A stretch of DNA of 64,000 nt from Castanopsis chinensis (Eukaryota; Streptophyta; Magnoliopsida; Fagales; Fagaceae), in contig JAVQMG010000122.1 of assembly GCA_032878915.1 (NCBI GenBank), forward strand, positions 310,001 to 374,000, read 5' to 3'. Positions within the stretch are counted from its first letter, which is position 1, and each line of letters begins with the position of its first letter. A program made the position numbers and the translations under genes. The notes below the pieces were generated by a model, which ran no database searches, had not been told where the DNA came from, and saw only the letters and a program-made list of their open reading frames with translations. Below are positions 1 to 12,019 of the stretch, one piece after another.

Positions 1-1190
1 CTCCTTTTTTTTTTTTTTTTTTCACAAGTCACACCATTTTTGCTTCATCTTGCTCTTCAATTTTATTTTCAACTTCTCTGTCACAATTGAGAGGGTCAGA
101 TAGTGACGCCAATCAAGTTCAAGAAGGGAAAATAAGAAGCCAAAATCATACCGGCCGGAAAATGAATTTTGGCCGAAATTGGCGGAATTGACCAGAATGT
201 CCGGAACGGGCCGAAATGGGGTGAAATTTAATCCGAGGTGGAATGGAGGGTATTACCATTCCGATTTACACATCGGTTTGAGTTCCAGCCGTTCTAACCG
301 AAACGGAACGGAATCCATAACAATAGTCTAATAGTCTCTTGAGTGGGGCATGTGTGGGAGTAGGGCAATAATTATTAAAGAAAAAAAAATTAGACTATTG
401 AAGTCATTGAGGTGAGGCAGTGTATTTACAATTTTTATGCATTGAATTGTTGATAGAGTAGCATTAGTTACACTAAAAAATAATAAATAAATAAATAAAT
501 AAATAAAGTTTTAAGAAAAATTTGTAATGATGTGCATACAAGAAAAATAATGCTAAAAAAAAATTTAAAGTTGAGTTGAATTTTCATCTTAGTTGAGTAA
601 TTCTACAAACACAATAATGGATGAATAATTACTTCGTTATGTATATTGAAGATATATAACTTATAGTATTGGTAATGAATTTATCATATAACGAATTTAA
701 AATATGAAAACCTGTAGATTGAAATTATAAGATTTTATGTATTTGCGTGCATATTTTGTAAGTTGATATATTCAAGTTTTTTTTGTTTAAATTTTATATA
801 ATTTAAGTTTCTTAGTGACCATTCTAAAAATATTTCCTAAAGCTGTCATTATGCATTAAAAATTGTTATTGGGACCTACTAAAATAGTGTAAGTAGTATC
901 ACAATAAATCATATCACAAGATATATTGTAAGTTATAGAAAGAAATGTGGATATTTTTTTAATAAGTAATGTGTTTTAAATCCTAATCCTTTTAATAAAA
1001 GTGAGAATATTATTCTATTGAGTTGCAGGGCTCTTTATAAAATTAAAAAAAAATTAATAAATAATTACAAAAACTTTTTAATGTTTATTTATTTAATTTC
1101 TCACAAATAATGAGGTGACATGTGTATATTTTTAAAAACTTTACATAATTATTTTATTAATTAAATGTTTTGAGAAATTAAAATTGTTTC
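1..1190. other. Left-edge intergenic, no gene seen
   Basis: This AT-rich stretch has no coding region I can support. It opens with a poly-T run. A short GC-rich patch at about 140-310 carries many CCGG/CCGAAA-like words, unlike the surroundings, and reads like the end of a degraded transposable element. The rest is low-complexity A/T sequence. Confidence 0.5.
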
Positions 1191-1308
1191 TAACAAACTG
1201 TCATTGTCGATTATATATTAGTAAATTGATGTTCAAAAGCTTTGGCTTATTTGTGCTCTCCACCTCTGGTAGCCAATGATTGGGAATCCATCACCTAACA
1301 AACATATA

Positions 1309-1341
1309 TGTGTGTGTGTGTGTGTGTGAATAAACCTTACA

Positions 1342-1403
<62 letters not shown>

Positions 1404-1415
1404 CAATAATAATAA
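1309..1415. repeat. (TG)n then (TAA)n microsatellite
   Basis: A short TG run (about 1309-1329) is followed by about 70 bases of TAA/AAT repeats ending near 1414. The equivalent place in the duplicated block at 10.77 kb has only a few TTA units, so the array expanded after duplication or was lost from the other copy. Confidence 0.9.
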
Positions 1416-2202
1416 AAAAACTAGTGAAGAGCATAAACCGATCGAAGTTAACTTAAAAATTCCTATGTATTTAACTTGGTGTATGCCATAATGAGTTACT
1501 ATACTATGTTTTATAAATGTCTTAATATTATTAATAATAATATATCACATTAGTTTTTTTTTTTTTTTTTTTTTTGGAGAAGGTAATATATCACATTAGT
1601 TCGTGTAACAGTTATAACAATCAATATTTCTTTTTAAAGGTCTTAATAATAATAATAATAATTTTAATTTCACTTAACTTCATTTGTATAAGTATGGTAA
1701 TTAAGTTGTAACACTTGTAAGAAAACGATGCACCTACAATTTATGCTTGTGCTTATTGTAATGTTTGGATGTCTGATTTGGATAGATATATTTAAAGAGA
1801 AAGATTTTGATTTTAAGTTTTAGTTTAAATAACTTGAATAAAATATGGAAAGGATTTTTTTTTTCTCTTGATAAAATTTATTGATGGATTTGAAATAACA
1901 AAGTGTAAGATGCCATATAAAATGGAGTGAAATGAAATTTACTGTATTGTTTGTTTTTATTTATGCAAAATATCTGAATTTCTTCCTGTGATGTTCAATT
2001 TATAATCAGAAATTGTTCTCCAACTCCCTTAATTTAAAATCCTCAACCTCAAACGTCATTTGTAAGGTTTTGTGTATGTTATGCATTAAAAACACTTGCA
2101 TCACCTGATTTTTACGATTTCATGTTCTCAACATGGATGTTAAAAATATTTGTCATGTTTCTCTTTAATTTTGTAATTTTTTTTGTTTATATTTTCTAAC
2201 AG

Positions 2203-2457
2203 ATAATCTCTAACGATAATTATATAAGCGTGGAGCATCGTGTTTTGGCTAAGGCATCTAAAGAGCCTCGTATCTCAATCCTGACATTTTTCAACGTGGG
2301 CACTATAGCTGATTCTGATTACTTTGGACCACTGCCAGAATTATTATCGCCAGATAAACCAGCTCTTTACCGCAAATTCACGGTGCCGGAATTTCATGAA
2401 AATTTTTACAGCAAGGGATTGGATAGCAAATCTTTCGTACAAAAAGTTAGACTGTGA
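2203..2457 (+). pseudogene. Orphan terminal exon, ACC-oxidase-homolog 2OG dioxygenase
   Basis: The exon follows a pyrimidine-rich acceptor ending in AG at 2202 and reads 84 codons to a TGA at 2455-2457. It encodes the C-terminal part of a 2-oxoglutarate/Fe(II) dioxygenase of the '1-aminocyclopropane-1-carboxylate oxidase homolog' group. It has the distal iron-ligand histidine (EHRVLA), the 2OG-binding Arg-x-Ser (PRIS), and the family tail YFGPLPELLSPDKPA...FYSKGLD. Earlier exons should carry the N-terminal domain and the HxD iron ligand, but none are seen in the 2.2 kb upstream. It is therefore probably a gene fragment, although the frame is open and both visible key residues are kept. Its closest relative in the window is the exon at 11564-11818. 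The first exons could lie left of the window, but the intron would be unusually long. Confidence 0.8.
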
Positions 2458-2789
2458 AATGAGAATACTAAGAGGACTAATAAAGTCTATATGACACATG
2501 CTTCGTATTTATGTACCTATGTGAACTGAATGGAGTGACCTATTCCCTACTATCGAATGCACTTTGCTTGAGGCATAATAAATGAGGGAAACTCAAGTAC
2601 TTTGCTTAAAGCTAAACTATTTCTCATGTTCAAAACAATTCATGCAAAATAAGGTATTAGTAAATATGCTATTTTAGTCCCTATATTTTAGCTGCAGTTA
2701 ATTTAGTTCCCGTTATTTTTAACTTGCAATTGATTTAATCTCTACTGTCAATTCACTAACAGTAAAAGAATTCAAGTTACAAGATTAGC

Positions 2790-2890
2790 TGCGTATTGTC
2801 ACTGTAATTTTATATTAGTAAACTAATGTTTAAGTCAACGGTGTTTTGGCTTAATTAATGGTTGTCAATCTGTCATCCTTCGGTGGCTTA

Positions 2891-2922
<32 letters not shown>

Positions 2923-2997
2923 GCGTAGAAGGGAAGGTTGGCAATCTCTACACATCCAATGTAACATGGAGGGAGATAGACACTAACACCTTCTGAA

Positions 2998-3068
<71 letters not shown>

Positions 3069-3070
3069 CG
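2790..3070 (+). repeat. Third partial copy of the 1.2 / 10.66 kb block
   Basis: The 'tattagtaaactaatgttta...ttttggcttaat' stretch and the following TTA repeat, CT/TA microsatellite and 'tgggtgtat' motif match the start of the blocks at 1195 and 10655. This third copy is joined to a LINE fragment instead of the dioxygenase intron. Confidence 0.6.
3001..3064. repeat. (CT)n(TA)n compound microsatellite
   Basis: About 40 bases of CT repeats run directly into about 24 bases of TA repeats. The same compound array sits at 10837-10917 in the related block, but it is absent from the second LINE fragment at 17.9 kb. Confidence 0.95.
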
Positions 3071-3261
3071 TGGGTGTATATAAAATTGAGAGGACTTGGA
3101 CTTGGACTTGGATTTGGAAACTTCCTGTACCTCCAAAACTGAGAATTTTTATTTGGAAATGTGCTTACAACAGATTACCACCACAAATTTCAGACATACA
3201 AACCCAGATGCCTAATCATGTCTTTGTTATGGTAACAAAGAAACACCCCCACATGCTCTAA

Positions 3262-3634
3262 GGATACGTTTGGTATATTGAATGTAGATTACATTAGGAA
3301 TAGTAATCTTTATTACTAGGAATAAAAGACATTGTAATGGAATAACTATTACTATTCATAAGTTTGGTTGTTACATAAGAAAAGCTTGTAAAAGATGATT
3401 TATAAGGAAACTTTATATTTTCAAAAATATGTTAATTTTAAAACCTATTATATACACTAAGGAACAGCTATTACATCCATTTTAAAGAGGAATAGTTATT
3501 CTTCAATTTAAAGAATAGTTATTCCACTGTAATAACTAATCCATGTAATAAAGATGCAACCAAATAACCGAATTAATATTACACATGAATAACTATTCTA
3601 TTACAAGAGCTATTACAGCGTACCAAACGTACCC
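3262..3634. mobile_element. PIF/Harbinger (Tourist-like) MITE, 373 bp
   Basis: The terminal inverted repeats are GGATACGTTTGGTA and, on the other strand at the right end, GGGTACGTTTGGTA, with weaker similarity inward for about 30 more bases. The element is flanked by a 3-bp TAA duplication (3259-3261 and 3635-3637), the usual target of the PIF/Harbinger superfamily. The paralogous LINE fragment shows the empty site, a single TAA at 18122-18124 in the context 'gctctaagag'. There is no coding capacity, so it would depend on a transposase elsewhere. Confidence 0.9.
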
Positions 3635-3970
3635 TAAGAGATTGCACTTTCACTAGAGCCTTTTGGTTAACTTTAGGTCAAAACAATCTTCCTCAAAAAC
3701 TTTTTCCTCTCCCCAATTCAGCCATGGTGCTAAACAAACTCAAGAAAAAATGTCCTATCCATCACATCCCTTGGAGAATTTTCTTTGCTTTCAATATTTG
3801 GGGTTTATGGCTTGCTAGGAATGCCTTAATCCAATAGTATGATAGCTGAACTATGGGCAATTAGACATGATCTTAACATATTATGGGATAGGGGATACCG
3901 TAATGTTTAGCTCCAATCAGCTTCAAAATTGGCTATAGAATGGATAACTTCACAAGTTAAAAATTTCCTT

Positions 3971-4880
3971 ATGGAAAGACACAACTTTTACACATTTTGC
4001 CTAAAAAATGCTCCACATTAGTGCTTCTAAAAGTGTGTAAAAATGTGTATATCTCTACACGAGCTACATCTTCTTTTTTTTCCTCAGATGCACACAAATA
4101 CAAACACAAACACACCCACACACAAACACATCCACACAAAATTCAACAAAGATACACTTGCTAAAAAAAACACACACAAACACACCCACACACAAACAAA
4201 CGACAAAGAGACAGATCGGTGCTTGATCGGAATGATCAGTGCTTGATTGAAACAATCAATGCTTGATCGATGCTTGTGGAATGATCGGTGCTTAACTGGA
4301 ACGATCGGTGTTTGTGGGTCTTGCTTGATCGGAGCTCGTGGGTCTTGCCTGATCAGAGCTAGGGAGATCTGACCAAGATGGGTCTTGCCTGATCGGAGCT
4401 AGGAAGATTTAGTTGGTGCTTGTGGATCAGAGCTAGGGAGATCTCAGTCAGATCTGATCTAGTCGGATCTGATCAGTGCTTGTGGATCGAAGCTACGGAA
4501 ATCAGTGCTTGTGGATCGGTGCTTGATCGGGTCTTGCCTGATCGAAGCTGTGGATCAGTGCTTGTGACTGAGATGGTGTGGATTAGGCCGAGAAGGAGAG
4601 TTGATCTGAAGAAATGGGTAGAAAGATGGGTATAGAGAGAAAGCAACAAATCAGACAAAATAGGTAGAGAGAGAGACAGCGCGCGTATGTAAAGGAGGTA
4701 GTTGAGAAAAATATTAAAAATTTTGAGAAAATTGATTATTTAATTAAAATATGTGATATAATAGATGAACTGATGTGGGTGTTTTGTAAAAATGAATGTG
4801 TAAAATAGAAAAAATAGGTTTTTAGTATGAAAATGGATGTGTAAAATAAACGAACTGATGTGGTTGCTCTCAATGGACTA
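3971..4880. mobile_element. Non-autonomous DNA-element-like segment with GATC-rich core
   Basis: This segment replaces the rest of LINE fragment copy 1. Its right end (4745-4870, 'actgatgtgggtgttttgtaaaaat', then 'gaactgatgtgg') closely matches the right end of the CAMTA-copy insertion at 59190-59300, so both belong to one repeat family. The core at 4200-4570 is a degenerate tandem array built on 'gcttgtggatcggtgcttgatcgg'. Left border and target duplication are not clear. Class is unknown; Mutator-like is a guess. Confidence 0.5.
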
Positions 4881-5721
4881 TATCAACAATGATGAATAAT
4901 GTTATGTATTTAGAATTATGGACAGAATGTCTTGTGATTAACGCAAAATCACTCGTACGTAGATCTCACTTTTACTAGCGTCCACCAGGACCACTACTAC
5001 TGAGTACCGACACGTTTATTATATATCAATACAGGATGATGTCAACAATGATGTTAATGTTCTACCAAAACTTTAATGTTGTGTGAACAAGGATGGATTG
5101 AGACTTAACTCTGGCAAAGTCTAGCAGGATGCATTAACAAGTGATCCAAGCAGAACAGACAACAGAGGTCCTTTTGGACTTTGGGGTGCCAAAAAAAAAA
5201 GCTAAAAAATGCTAGAATCACAACTTTTGTTACAATTTACTCATATGGCAAGTTGTGATTGGTGGAGTAAATTTGTACACTTTGCCCCCTTAATAATAGT
5301 TGTGGTCCTAGCCTTACTCTAAAAAACGTAACCCTCCTTTTTAAAAAAAAAAAAAAATACTAATATATATACAAGTACTAATTTAATAATTTTGTTTTAT
5401 AAAATTTACACTTTGCCCCCTTAATAATACCAGTAATTTTTTTAAGAGTAATATTACAACCACAAACTTTTTTACAACATATTTATAAACTATTGAGATA
5501 ACAAATTCTTATTGATTTGTATCTGGGCCCTCCACTTACATTACTATTTTACTTACTAATACCACTCATTACTTCATCAATTTGTAAAAAAGTTAGTATT
5601 TCTATCATCTTCCTCCTTTTAAAGGCCATTAAAAAAATATATATGTATATATATCTAAAATCTAAAACAAAATATACTAGTAAAAAAATATTAACTCAAC
5701 AACAAATATTACCAATAGCAA

Positions 5722-5754
<33 letters not shown>

Positions 5755-8317
5755 AGCTCAACCCTTTAAAAAAAATTAAATAGTAGCAACAAAACTAGAG
5801 GCCAAAGCCACCGCATGCAACAAGCAATAAATCCGCTCTCTAATTCCAAGTCCTGACCGGCTACATTCGAGTGCTTTTTAAATTTTTGTATTTGTTATTG
5901 GATAAGATATAAATTAAAATTTTATTAAAAAAAGGTGGTGTTTATTAAAGTGCAAAAAGAGTGTGTGTATACACTTGTGTGCAATAAGTGATGTGTACTA
6001 GTATTTACCTTCAAAAAATCATATGTGTTTGTGTGTGTAATAATAATAATAATAATAATAATAATTCTGGACTATAACAATTCTCCATGGGTCGCGAAGC
6101 ACATCTGTATGGAAAATTTTTAGGTACTCGTAGAGCATAGATAAATGATACTCCTTTCTCTCACATTCATGGCAGACTCGATCATGAATTTAATTAGTGG
6201 ACCTCACCATAATTATGAGAAGAAGGAGCAAGGACGAAGCCAAGACTTGGAGTTAGGGGGGGGCAGAAGTATAAAAAAAATGAAATTTCAAATAAACATT
6301 CATTTAGTATTAGTAAACCATCAAAAAAAACAAATGCACAAAATTATTATTTTTTAATATATTACAATGTACTTATTTATGAAAATGGAACTCGCCATTT
6401 TTTTAAAATTTTGAAATTATCTATGATTGAATTCGTACTAATTGTCACATCGATGTCCCTTTTAATGGATAACATCATTACACGCAATAGACAAACACTA
6501 TGCTCACAAGAACTCAACAACTAACCAATAAATTTTAAAGTTGCAAATAATCTCTTCGATTATTTACCACACAAAAAAAAAAAAAAAAGACAAAAACACT
6601 ATCAAATGCACAAAAGTGACAGAACAACACATGGCAATAGGTGATGTATTACAATGTTAGTCACAAGACTCACCACTATTATTTATATTAAAAAAAAAGC
6701 CTTTTAGCTTTATTAAAGAGAGAAAGAGAAAGATGGAGTCTACTTCTCCCTAACTCTCTTTTATTTTCGGATGTGGTGTGTGGACTGTGTGGAACTCTCT
6801 GATCTGTGCCTCTCTTTCAATTTTCTTCACAACTCATTATCAAATCTAAGTTAATCAACCAAGTACTAATAATTCATATATGAGAGGGATAAAATATTCT
6901 TATCCAAAAAAAAAGAGAGAGATTAGATATAATTACCAAATACTGGGCAGTGCTGCAGTGGACTGGTGGTCGCATCTAGTGTGGTGCTAGTCTGCTTCTA
7001 CTACACTACTACTGCTGTATATTGTGCTGCATGCTGTCCAACCCATGCTAGGTCATTAGGTTTCACTTAGTCTTAGTAAGTTAGCTTTTTTTTTTTGGGT
7101 GTCTTGCATGTGTTTGTTTTAGAGTTATTGTTTGGGCTTGAGTTTTGTTGTTGGGTTAATATTTTTTGTAGCTTTGAAAATATCAATAATATTATTAAGA
7201 GGGGAAAAGTGAAATTTTATTGAAACAAATTGCTAAAAGTAATATATTATATATACTAAAAATTTTAAAAAAAAAAATCTAGGGGCCACTGCCCCCATGT
7301 CCAACTATAGCTCTGTCCAAAGAGGAAACACCATTCTTTGTGTTTCAGACTACTTAAATATTACTCATGGATAAACTTGCTCAAAACATATTCATTCAAC
7401 CACAACCAAGACTAGGCCTGTACATGATGCGGTGCGGCCGGTTATGGCGGGAATTTTTGCACCACACCTATAAGGTGCGGTTTCCCCTTATGCTGCATTG
7501 CACCTCACATGTGGATGGTAGTAACCGGTCTACACCAAGTTTGGTTCACTATAGCGGTGCGGTGCGGTGCGGTTAGTTCAGTGCAAAAAAAAGAAAAAAA
7601 CAAATCACATCAAATCATCAAACAACCCACACAAAAATTTCTAAAAACTCAAATATTAACAAACAAATGTGTTCAAAATATTTCTCTAATACCCATACAA
7701 AATTTTCAAACAAATTTACAATCTTTCTAGAAACCATAGCAAGGAGAAGATAACTAGATAAGTCGTCTAGGTCTTAAGCATTATATAACTTTGCATACCT
7801 GTAGAAAGCATAGTAACAAGGTATTGACAATTGAGCTACAAAACATTCTCTAAATTTTCTAGATAATAACCACGATAGAGAGTAGAGAGGGAAACTTGGA
7901 AAACAGTGGAATCAAGTTGCAGTCAACGGTGGTGGCAGGGAACTGTAAATGGCAGCGGTGGTGAGGGTGAGGGAGAGAGAGAGAGGGGAGAGAGGCAAAC
8001 GGCAGAAAGAGGAAGGAGCATCCAAACTAGAAAATTCAGAATTGAACCTAGACTCCAACTAAGACGACATCATTTTGAAGATAAAATTAAAATTAATATT
8101 CTATCCAAAATGACGTTGTTTTGTATCTTTTTTTTTTTTTTTAAGTAATGAAACTACATCGTTTTATAACTCACTTAACTTAACCCTATACTCTCCTCTT
8201 CTTCCTTCACATTTCATGCCTCTCTAAAAATTTCTTAAAACTGAAACTTGATTATAAATCATATATGTATATGTTAAATATTATCCATACATACATACAT
8301 ACATATATATATATATA
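4881..8317. other. Repeat-rich intergenic, no gene supported
   Basis: No coding region can be supported. A 31-base poly-A run spans 5723-5753. A phrase 'cactttgcccccttaataat' occurs twice (about 5278 and 5409). A GC-rich patch around 7395-7580 has repeated 'gcggtgcggtgcgg' words and looks like part of a DNA transposon; a similar GCGG/CCGC-rich patch follows at 8318-8500. Another short purine-rich (GA)n tract lies near 7970-8000. Confidence 0.45.
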
Positions 8318-8555
8318 TATGGCGGTCAGTTCGGTTACTCATCGGATTGCAAAATCCACAACCGTTTGCCGCACTAGCTGTCGTTGGTACTTGGAAATCG
8401 CCTCCGACCACCGCACCATACACCCTCGGTGGAGCTCTGTAGGGTGTGGTTTGGATCAGTGCAGGCCGGTTTTGTCGGCTGTGGGCAGAATTTGAACAAG
8501 CCTAACAAAGACCACACTCCACACACACACACAAACACCTTCTTGAACAAACAAC

Positions 8556-9040
8556 TTGGCTGCTACTGATCATGCTACTACCACCTATGACCGTATGAAA
8601 GAGGTTAAGGAATTCAACCAATCCAAGATTGGTGTCAAGGGCCTCACTGAATCTGGCATCACCTCAATACCCCGTATGCTCATTAATCACTCACCTGAAA
8701 CTCTCTCTGACCTTAAAAAACCCAACTCTCAAACTTGCACAAAAAAAACTAGCCCTTTAATCGATCGTTCCCACTTCAACTCCCCCACTAAATGACACCA
8801 ACTTGTGGAACAAATGAGAGATGCCACTTCCAAATGGGGCTTCTTCCAAGTTATCAATCATGGGATTCCAAAATCAATCCTAGAAGAAACCAAAAACGCA
8901 ATCAAAGCTTTCCATGACCAACCCCATGAGGTCAAGTCGAAACTCAATAACCGTGACAAGGAGAGGCAAGGGGTTATGTACTCGAGCAACAATGACTTGT
9001 ATCGAGCCAAAGCTACCAACTGGCCAGTGACAACTCCAAG
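8556..9040 (+). pseudogene. Broken first exon, ACC-oxidase-homolog dioxygenase
   Basis: The reading frame gives the N-terminal region of the same dioxygenase family as the exons at 2203 and 11564. It reads 'YDRMKEVKEFNQSKIGVKGL' and 'SGITSIPRMLI', then the DIOX_N signature 'WGFFQVINHGIP', then 'FHDQPHEVK' and 'NDLYRAKATNW'. Three defects are visible. The expected start codon before Ala-Ala-Thr-Asp is TTG. An in-frame TGA lies at 8793-8795, just before HQLVEQMRD. The similarity ends near 9030, where the exon should continue into the first-intron junction. No middle exon carrying the HxD iron ligand is found before the terminal exon at 11564. It is probably the 5' remnant of the gene whose 3' exon is 11564-11818. 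Confidence 0.85.
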
Positions 9041-9119
9041 AATTTTTTTCAAGATGGTCATCAAGAAACTTAAATTAAACAAAATTATAAAAAAAAAAAA
9101 TCTTGAATTTTATTGACAT

Positions 9120-10650
9120 CACAAGTGTGCATTTGAAAATATCTCTAAAATTGTTGTTTTGGCTACAAATTACCAAAAAGGCCTCTATTTGATATTTATC
9201 AATGTATGACCTTAAGAGCATTTGTATCAACCCATGTAAAATAGGTTAAATGCAAAATTTCGGCCTACAGACTCAAAAAATCATCTTCAAATCATCTAAA
9301 ATTTGGTATTTCCTTCCACAGTTACAATAATAGTGTAAATTTACATTGCCATTGTTCATGTGTAAAAGGATTATTTTATTCATTTTTAACTTTTGACTTT
9401 TTTTTATTAGTGTGTGAGTGACTTGAATGTTTTAAAAAATTGGTATGTAAAATATATATATATATATATATAATCAGGTTTATATACTTAAAAAAAAATA
9501 GAAATTTTTACATGAGTTGCTATGAATATGATAAACAACATAAAATTAAAATGTCCAATTTAAAGAAAAAAAATAAAAAATAATATGTCCATAACATTTT
9601 CATAACAAATTATAAATAGTAAGCTATAAGTAGTTGGTAAAAAAATTTTGACACCTAAAATTTTTTGTAAAATTATTGTGAAAATGACATAAACATAATA
9701 TTACTTAAATAAATAAATAAAGATACTCGTGATTTTTCACCGATTCACCTTACTTCGCCTGACAATGAACAGACCACTCTCTTTTGTAATGAATTTTAAA
9801 TACATGTTTGCTACAACTAACTTTACTATTTTCACACAATGAAAACAAGTCTACAGCGGTTGTCCACATTGTGTAGCTCATTTCATATTCTTCCCAATTT
9901 TATCCTCATCGCCACTGACCAAATTTAGCCATTCCCAGTCTCATTGTGCTCTGTATTATTCAAAAGATGATCACGGTGTTGCGTATGTGAGGCAAACCAC
10001 AAGTCCACATCCTCCTTCCCAACATCTTGTCCACCACCAAACTTTCTATTGTGATGATGTTCCTCACAATTTGGTGCAGCTTGTGGAGAAGTTGATGAGG
10101 GGTACCAAGAGTTTTAGTGTATAATTTTCTCTTTAATCACTTGTTTGAGGACATTTTGAGGAATTGACCGCATAAATTGGGTTAGCGAAAAAAAAATTGC
10201 TTCAAATTGGAATTGTGGGGATAGAGGGCTTAGGGGTGTATATTGGGTCGTGGGCCTTGTCCGAGGACGTTCAGCAATCCGAGGACAATTAGACATTAGC
10301 TAAGACATACAAATTAGTAAGGTATGAAAGAATTCTGGCCATGAAGGTTATATTATTGAGCTATATAACTCTTGGCTTTAGTTTGTGAAAAATATTATCC
10401 CAATATTACTCAAAAGAAAAAAAAATTAATGACACACACTTTCTCCTAATTTTCGCACAGCTCATGTGACATATTTATAATTTTTAAAAAAAATAAAAAT
10501 TGTTTTACATATTTTGAAAAGGACAAAATTAACAAGACTAAATTTGGCTACAGCTCCACCAAAACAACATGACTACAATAATAATATATCAAGTAGAGTT
10601 GTAACCAGTCTTTATCTGTATGAAAAATGAATAATATGAGAAAAATTGTT
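9120..10650. other. Intergenic / degenerated intron, repeat-rich
   Basis: No exon is recognisable where the dioxygenase middle exons should be. Around 9215-9420 the text ('aagagcatttgtatcaacccatgtaaaat') resembles, in reverse, the ends of the elements at 4.75-4.87 and 59.2-59.3 kb. At 10230-10300 a patch with 'ccgaggac' twice resembles words inside the solo LTR at 32.4-33.2 kb. TA microsatellite at about 9452-9472. Confidence 0.45.
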
Positions 10651-10832
10651 TCAAAAAAGGTGTCACTATCGATTTTTTATTAGTAAATTGATGTTTAAGT
10701 GCATTGCGTTTTGGCTTAATGGCTCTCATCCTTATTTGGTGGCTAATAATTGCGAATCCACCAACTAATAGATTATTGTTATTATTATTATAAAACTAAT
10801 GAAGAGCATAAAAAACCGAAGTCATCCTGAAG

Positions 10833-10836
<4 letters not shown>

Positions 10837-10917
<81 letters not shown>
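10837..10917. repeat. (CT)n(TA)n compound microsatellite
   Basis: About 60 bases of CT repeats are followed by about 20 of TA. It is homologous in position to the array at 3001-3064. Confidence 0.95.
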
Positions 10918-11563
10918 AACTTGGGTGTATACCAAAATGGGGTACTAGACTATGTTTTATTAATGATTTAATAATAATAGTAAATAATAATAAGAATCTC
11001 ATGTCACTTAACTATCATAAGTTACCATGGCTTTTATGTTAGAATCTCTTTCCTTTTCTCTCGTATGTGTGTTTGTTTCTCCAAAAAAAAAAACCTATCA
11101 TAAGTTGTAACAATCATTTATAAGAAATAATGCTCCCATAATTTATGCTTGTGCTTATTGTATTTAAAGAGAGATTTTGATTTTAAATTTTAGTCTAAAT
11201 TATGTGAATAATGTATGAAATGATAATTGTTTTTCCTACTGATGAAATTGATTGATGGATTTGAAATAAGTGTAAGATATTATTTCAAATCCATGAAATC
11301 GCAAATATTTGTATTTATGCCAAATATCTAAAGTTTCAATAATCTTTTGTTGTTCAATTTATAATAATTAAAGAAATCGTTATTTCTCAACAACAAAAAA
11401 ATTGTTCAGCAATTTCCTTAATTTAAAATCCTCAAATTCAAACATCATTTAGAAGGTTGTGTGCATCACTTGGTTTTTGTTGTATCATGTTTTTTGCACT
11501 CGTTAAAAAGTTTTCCTGGTCCTCACTAATTTTGTAATTTTTTATTTAATTATCTTTTAACAG

Positions 11564-11818
11564 ATAATCTCTAATGGTAATTACGTAAGTGTGGAGCATC
11601 GTGTTTTGGCTAAAGCATCTAAAGAGCCCTGTATATCAGTCGTGGCATTTTTCAACGTGGGGACACAAGCTGATTCTGATTACTTTGGACCACTGCCAGA
11701 ATTATTATCACCCGATAAACCAGCTCTTCACCGCAAATTCACAGTGCCAAAATTCAATCTAAGTTTTTTCAGCAAAGGATTAGATAGCAAGTCTTTCATA
11801 CAGAAAGTTAGACTATGA
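11564..11818 (+). pseudogene. Terminal exon of ACC-oxidase homolog, 2OG-binding Arg lost
   Basis: The exon begins after the acceptor CAG at 11561-11563 and reads 84 codons to TGA at 11816-11818, the same length as its duplicate at 2203-2457. It keeps the distal iron ligand (EHRVLA) and the family tail (YFGPLPELLSPDKPA, FFSKGLD). However, the 2-oxoglutarate-binding Arg of the Arg-x-Ser motif is Cys here (PCIS against PRIS in the duplicate), explained by one C-to-T change in a CGT codon. In this family that arginine forms the salt bridge to the co-substrate, so the product should be inactive even if expressed. The damaged first exon at 8556-9040 is likely part of the same dead gene. Confidence 0.85.
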
Positions 11819-12019
11819 AATAAGAATTGTTAGAGGAATGGTAAAGTCCATATGATATATGTTGCATATTTATGTACCTGTGTGAAAGGAATGGAGCCAC
11901 CCATTCCTTGCTCAAGAATGCACTTTGCTTGAGGCATAATAAATGAGGCAAACTCAAGTGCCCTGCTTTAAGCTAAATTGTTTTCTATATAATTTATGCT
12001 AAATAATCTTTTAGCATAT

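Larger units (their letters stand above)
1195..2650 (+). repeat. Duplicated block, copy A1
   Basis: This block aligns by eye with 10655-11990. Shared landmarks are a line starting 'tcgattatatattagtaa', a 'gaagagcataaa' motif, matching intron sequence, and the terminal dioxygenase exon at 2203-2457 followed by similar 3' sequence ('gaggcataataaatgagg'). The copies differ in microsatellites and small indels. The duplication includes intron and flank, so it is genomic and not a retrocopy. Confidence 0.75.
2965..3970 (+). pseudogene. LINE 3' fragment, copy 1 (zf-RVT domain), interrupted by a MITE
   Basis: Translation gives the reverse-transcriptase zinc-binding region of plant L1-type LINEs (WIWKLPVPPKLRIFIWKCAYNRLPP), then after an interruption 'DCTFTRAFWLTLG' and 'PWRIFFAF', then stops and frame shifts. 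It is not functional. The same sequence occurs at 17905-18450, where the RNase H part also survives. Copy 1 is interrupted at 3262-3634 by a MITE. It stops matching copy 2 near 3970, where another element begins. Confidence 0.75.
10655..11990 (+). repeat. Duplicated block, copy A2
   Basis: This is the partner of 1195-2650, with matching leader, microsatellite position, intron, terminal exon and 3' flank. It is separated from the left copy by about 8 kb of unrelated repeats and is in the same orientation. Confidence 0.75.

Noticed and set aside
2948..3136. Short minus-strand frame with Ser/Lys and Arg/Glu repeats
   Set aside because: Translation of the CT/TA microsatellite; not a protein.
4043..4255. 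Small frames with His/Thr or Cys/Val repeats on both strands
   Set aside because: They arise from CACAAA-type simple sequence; no conservation pattern.
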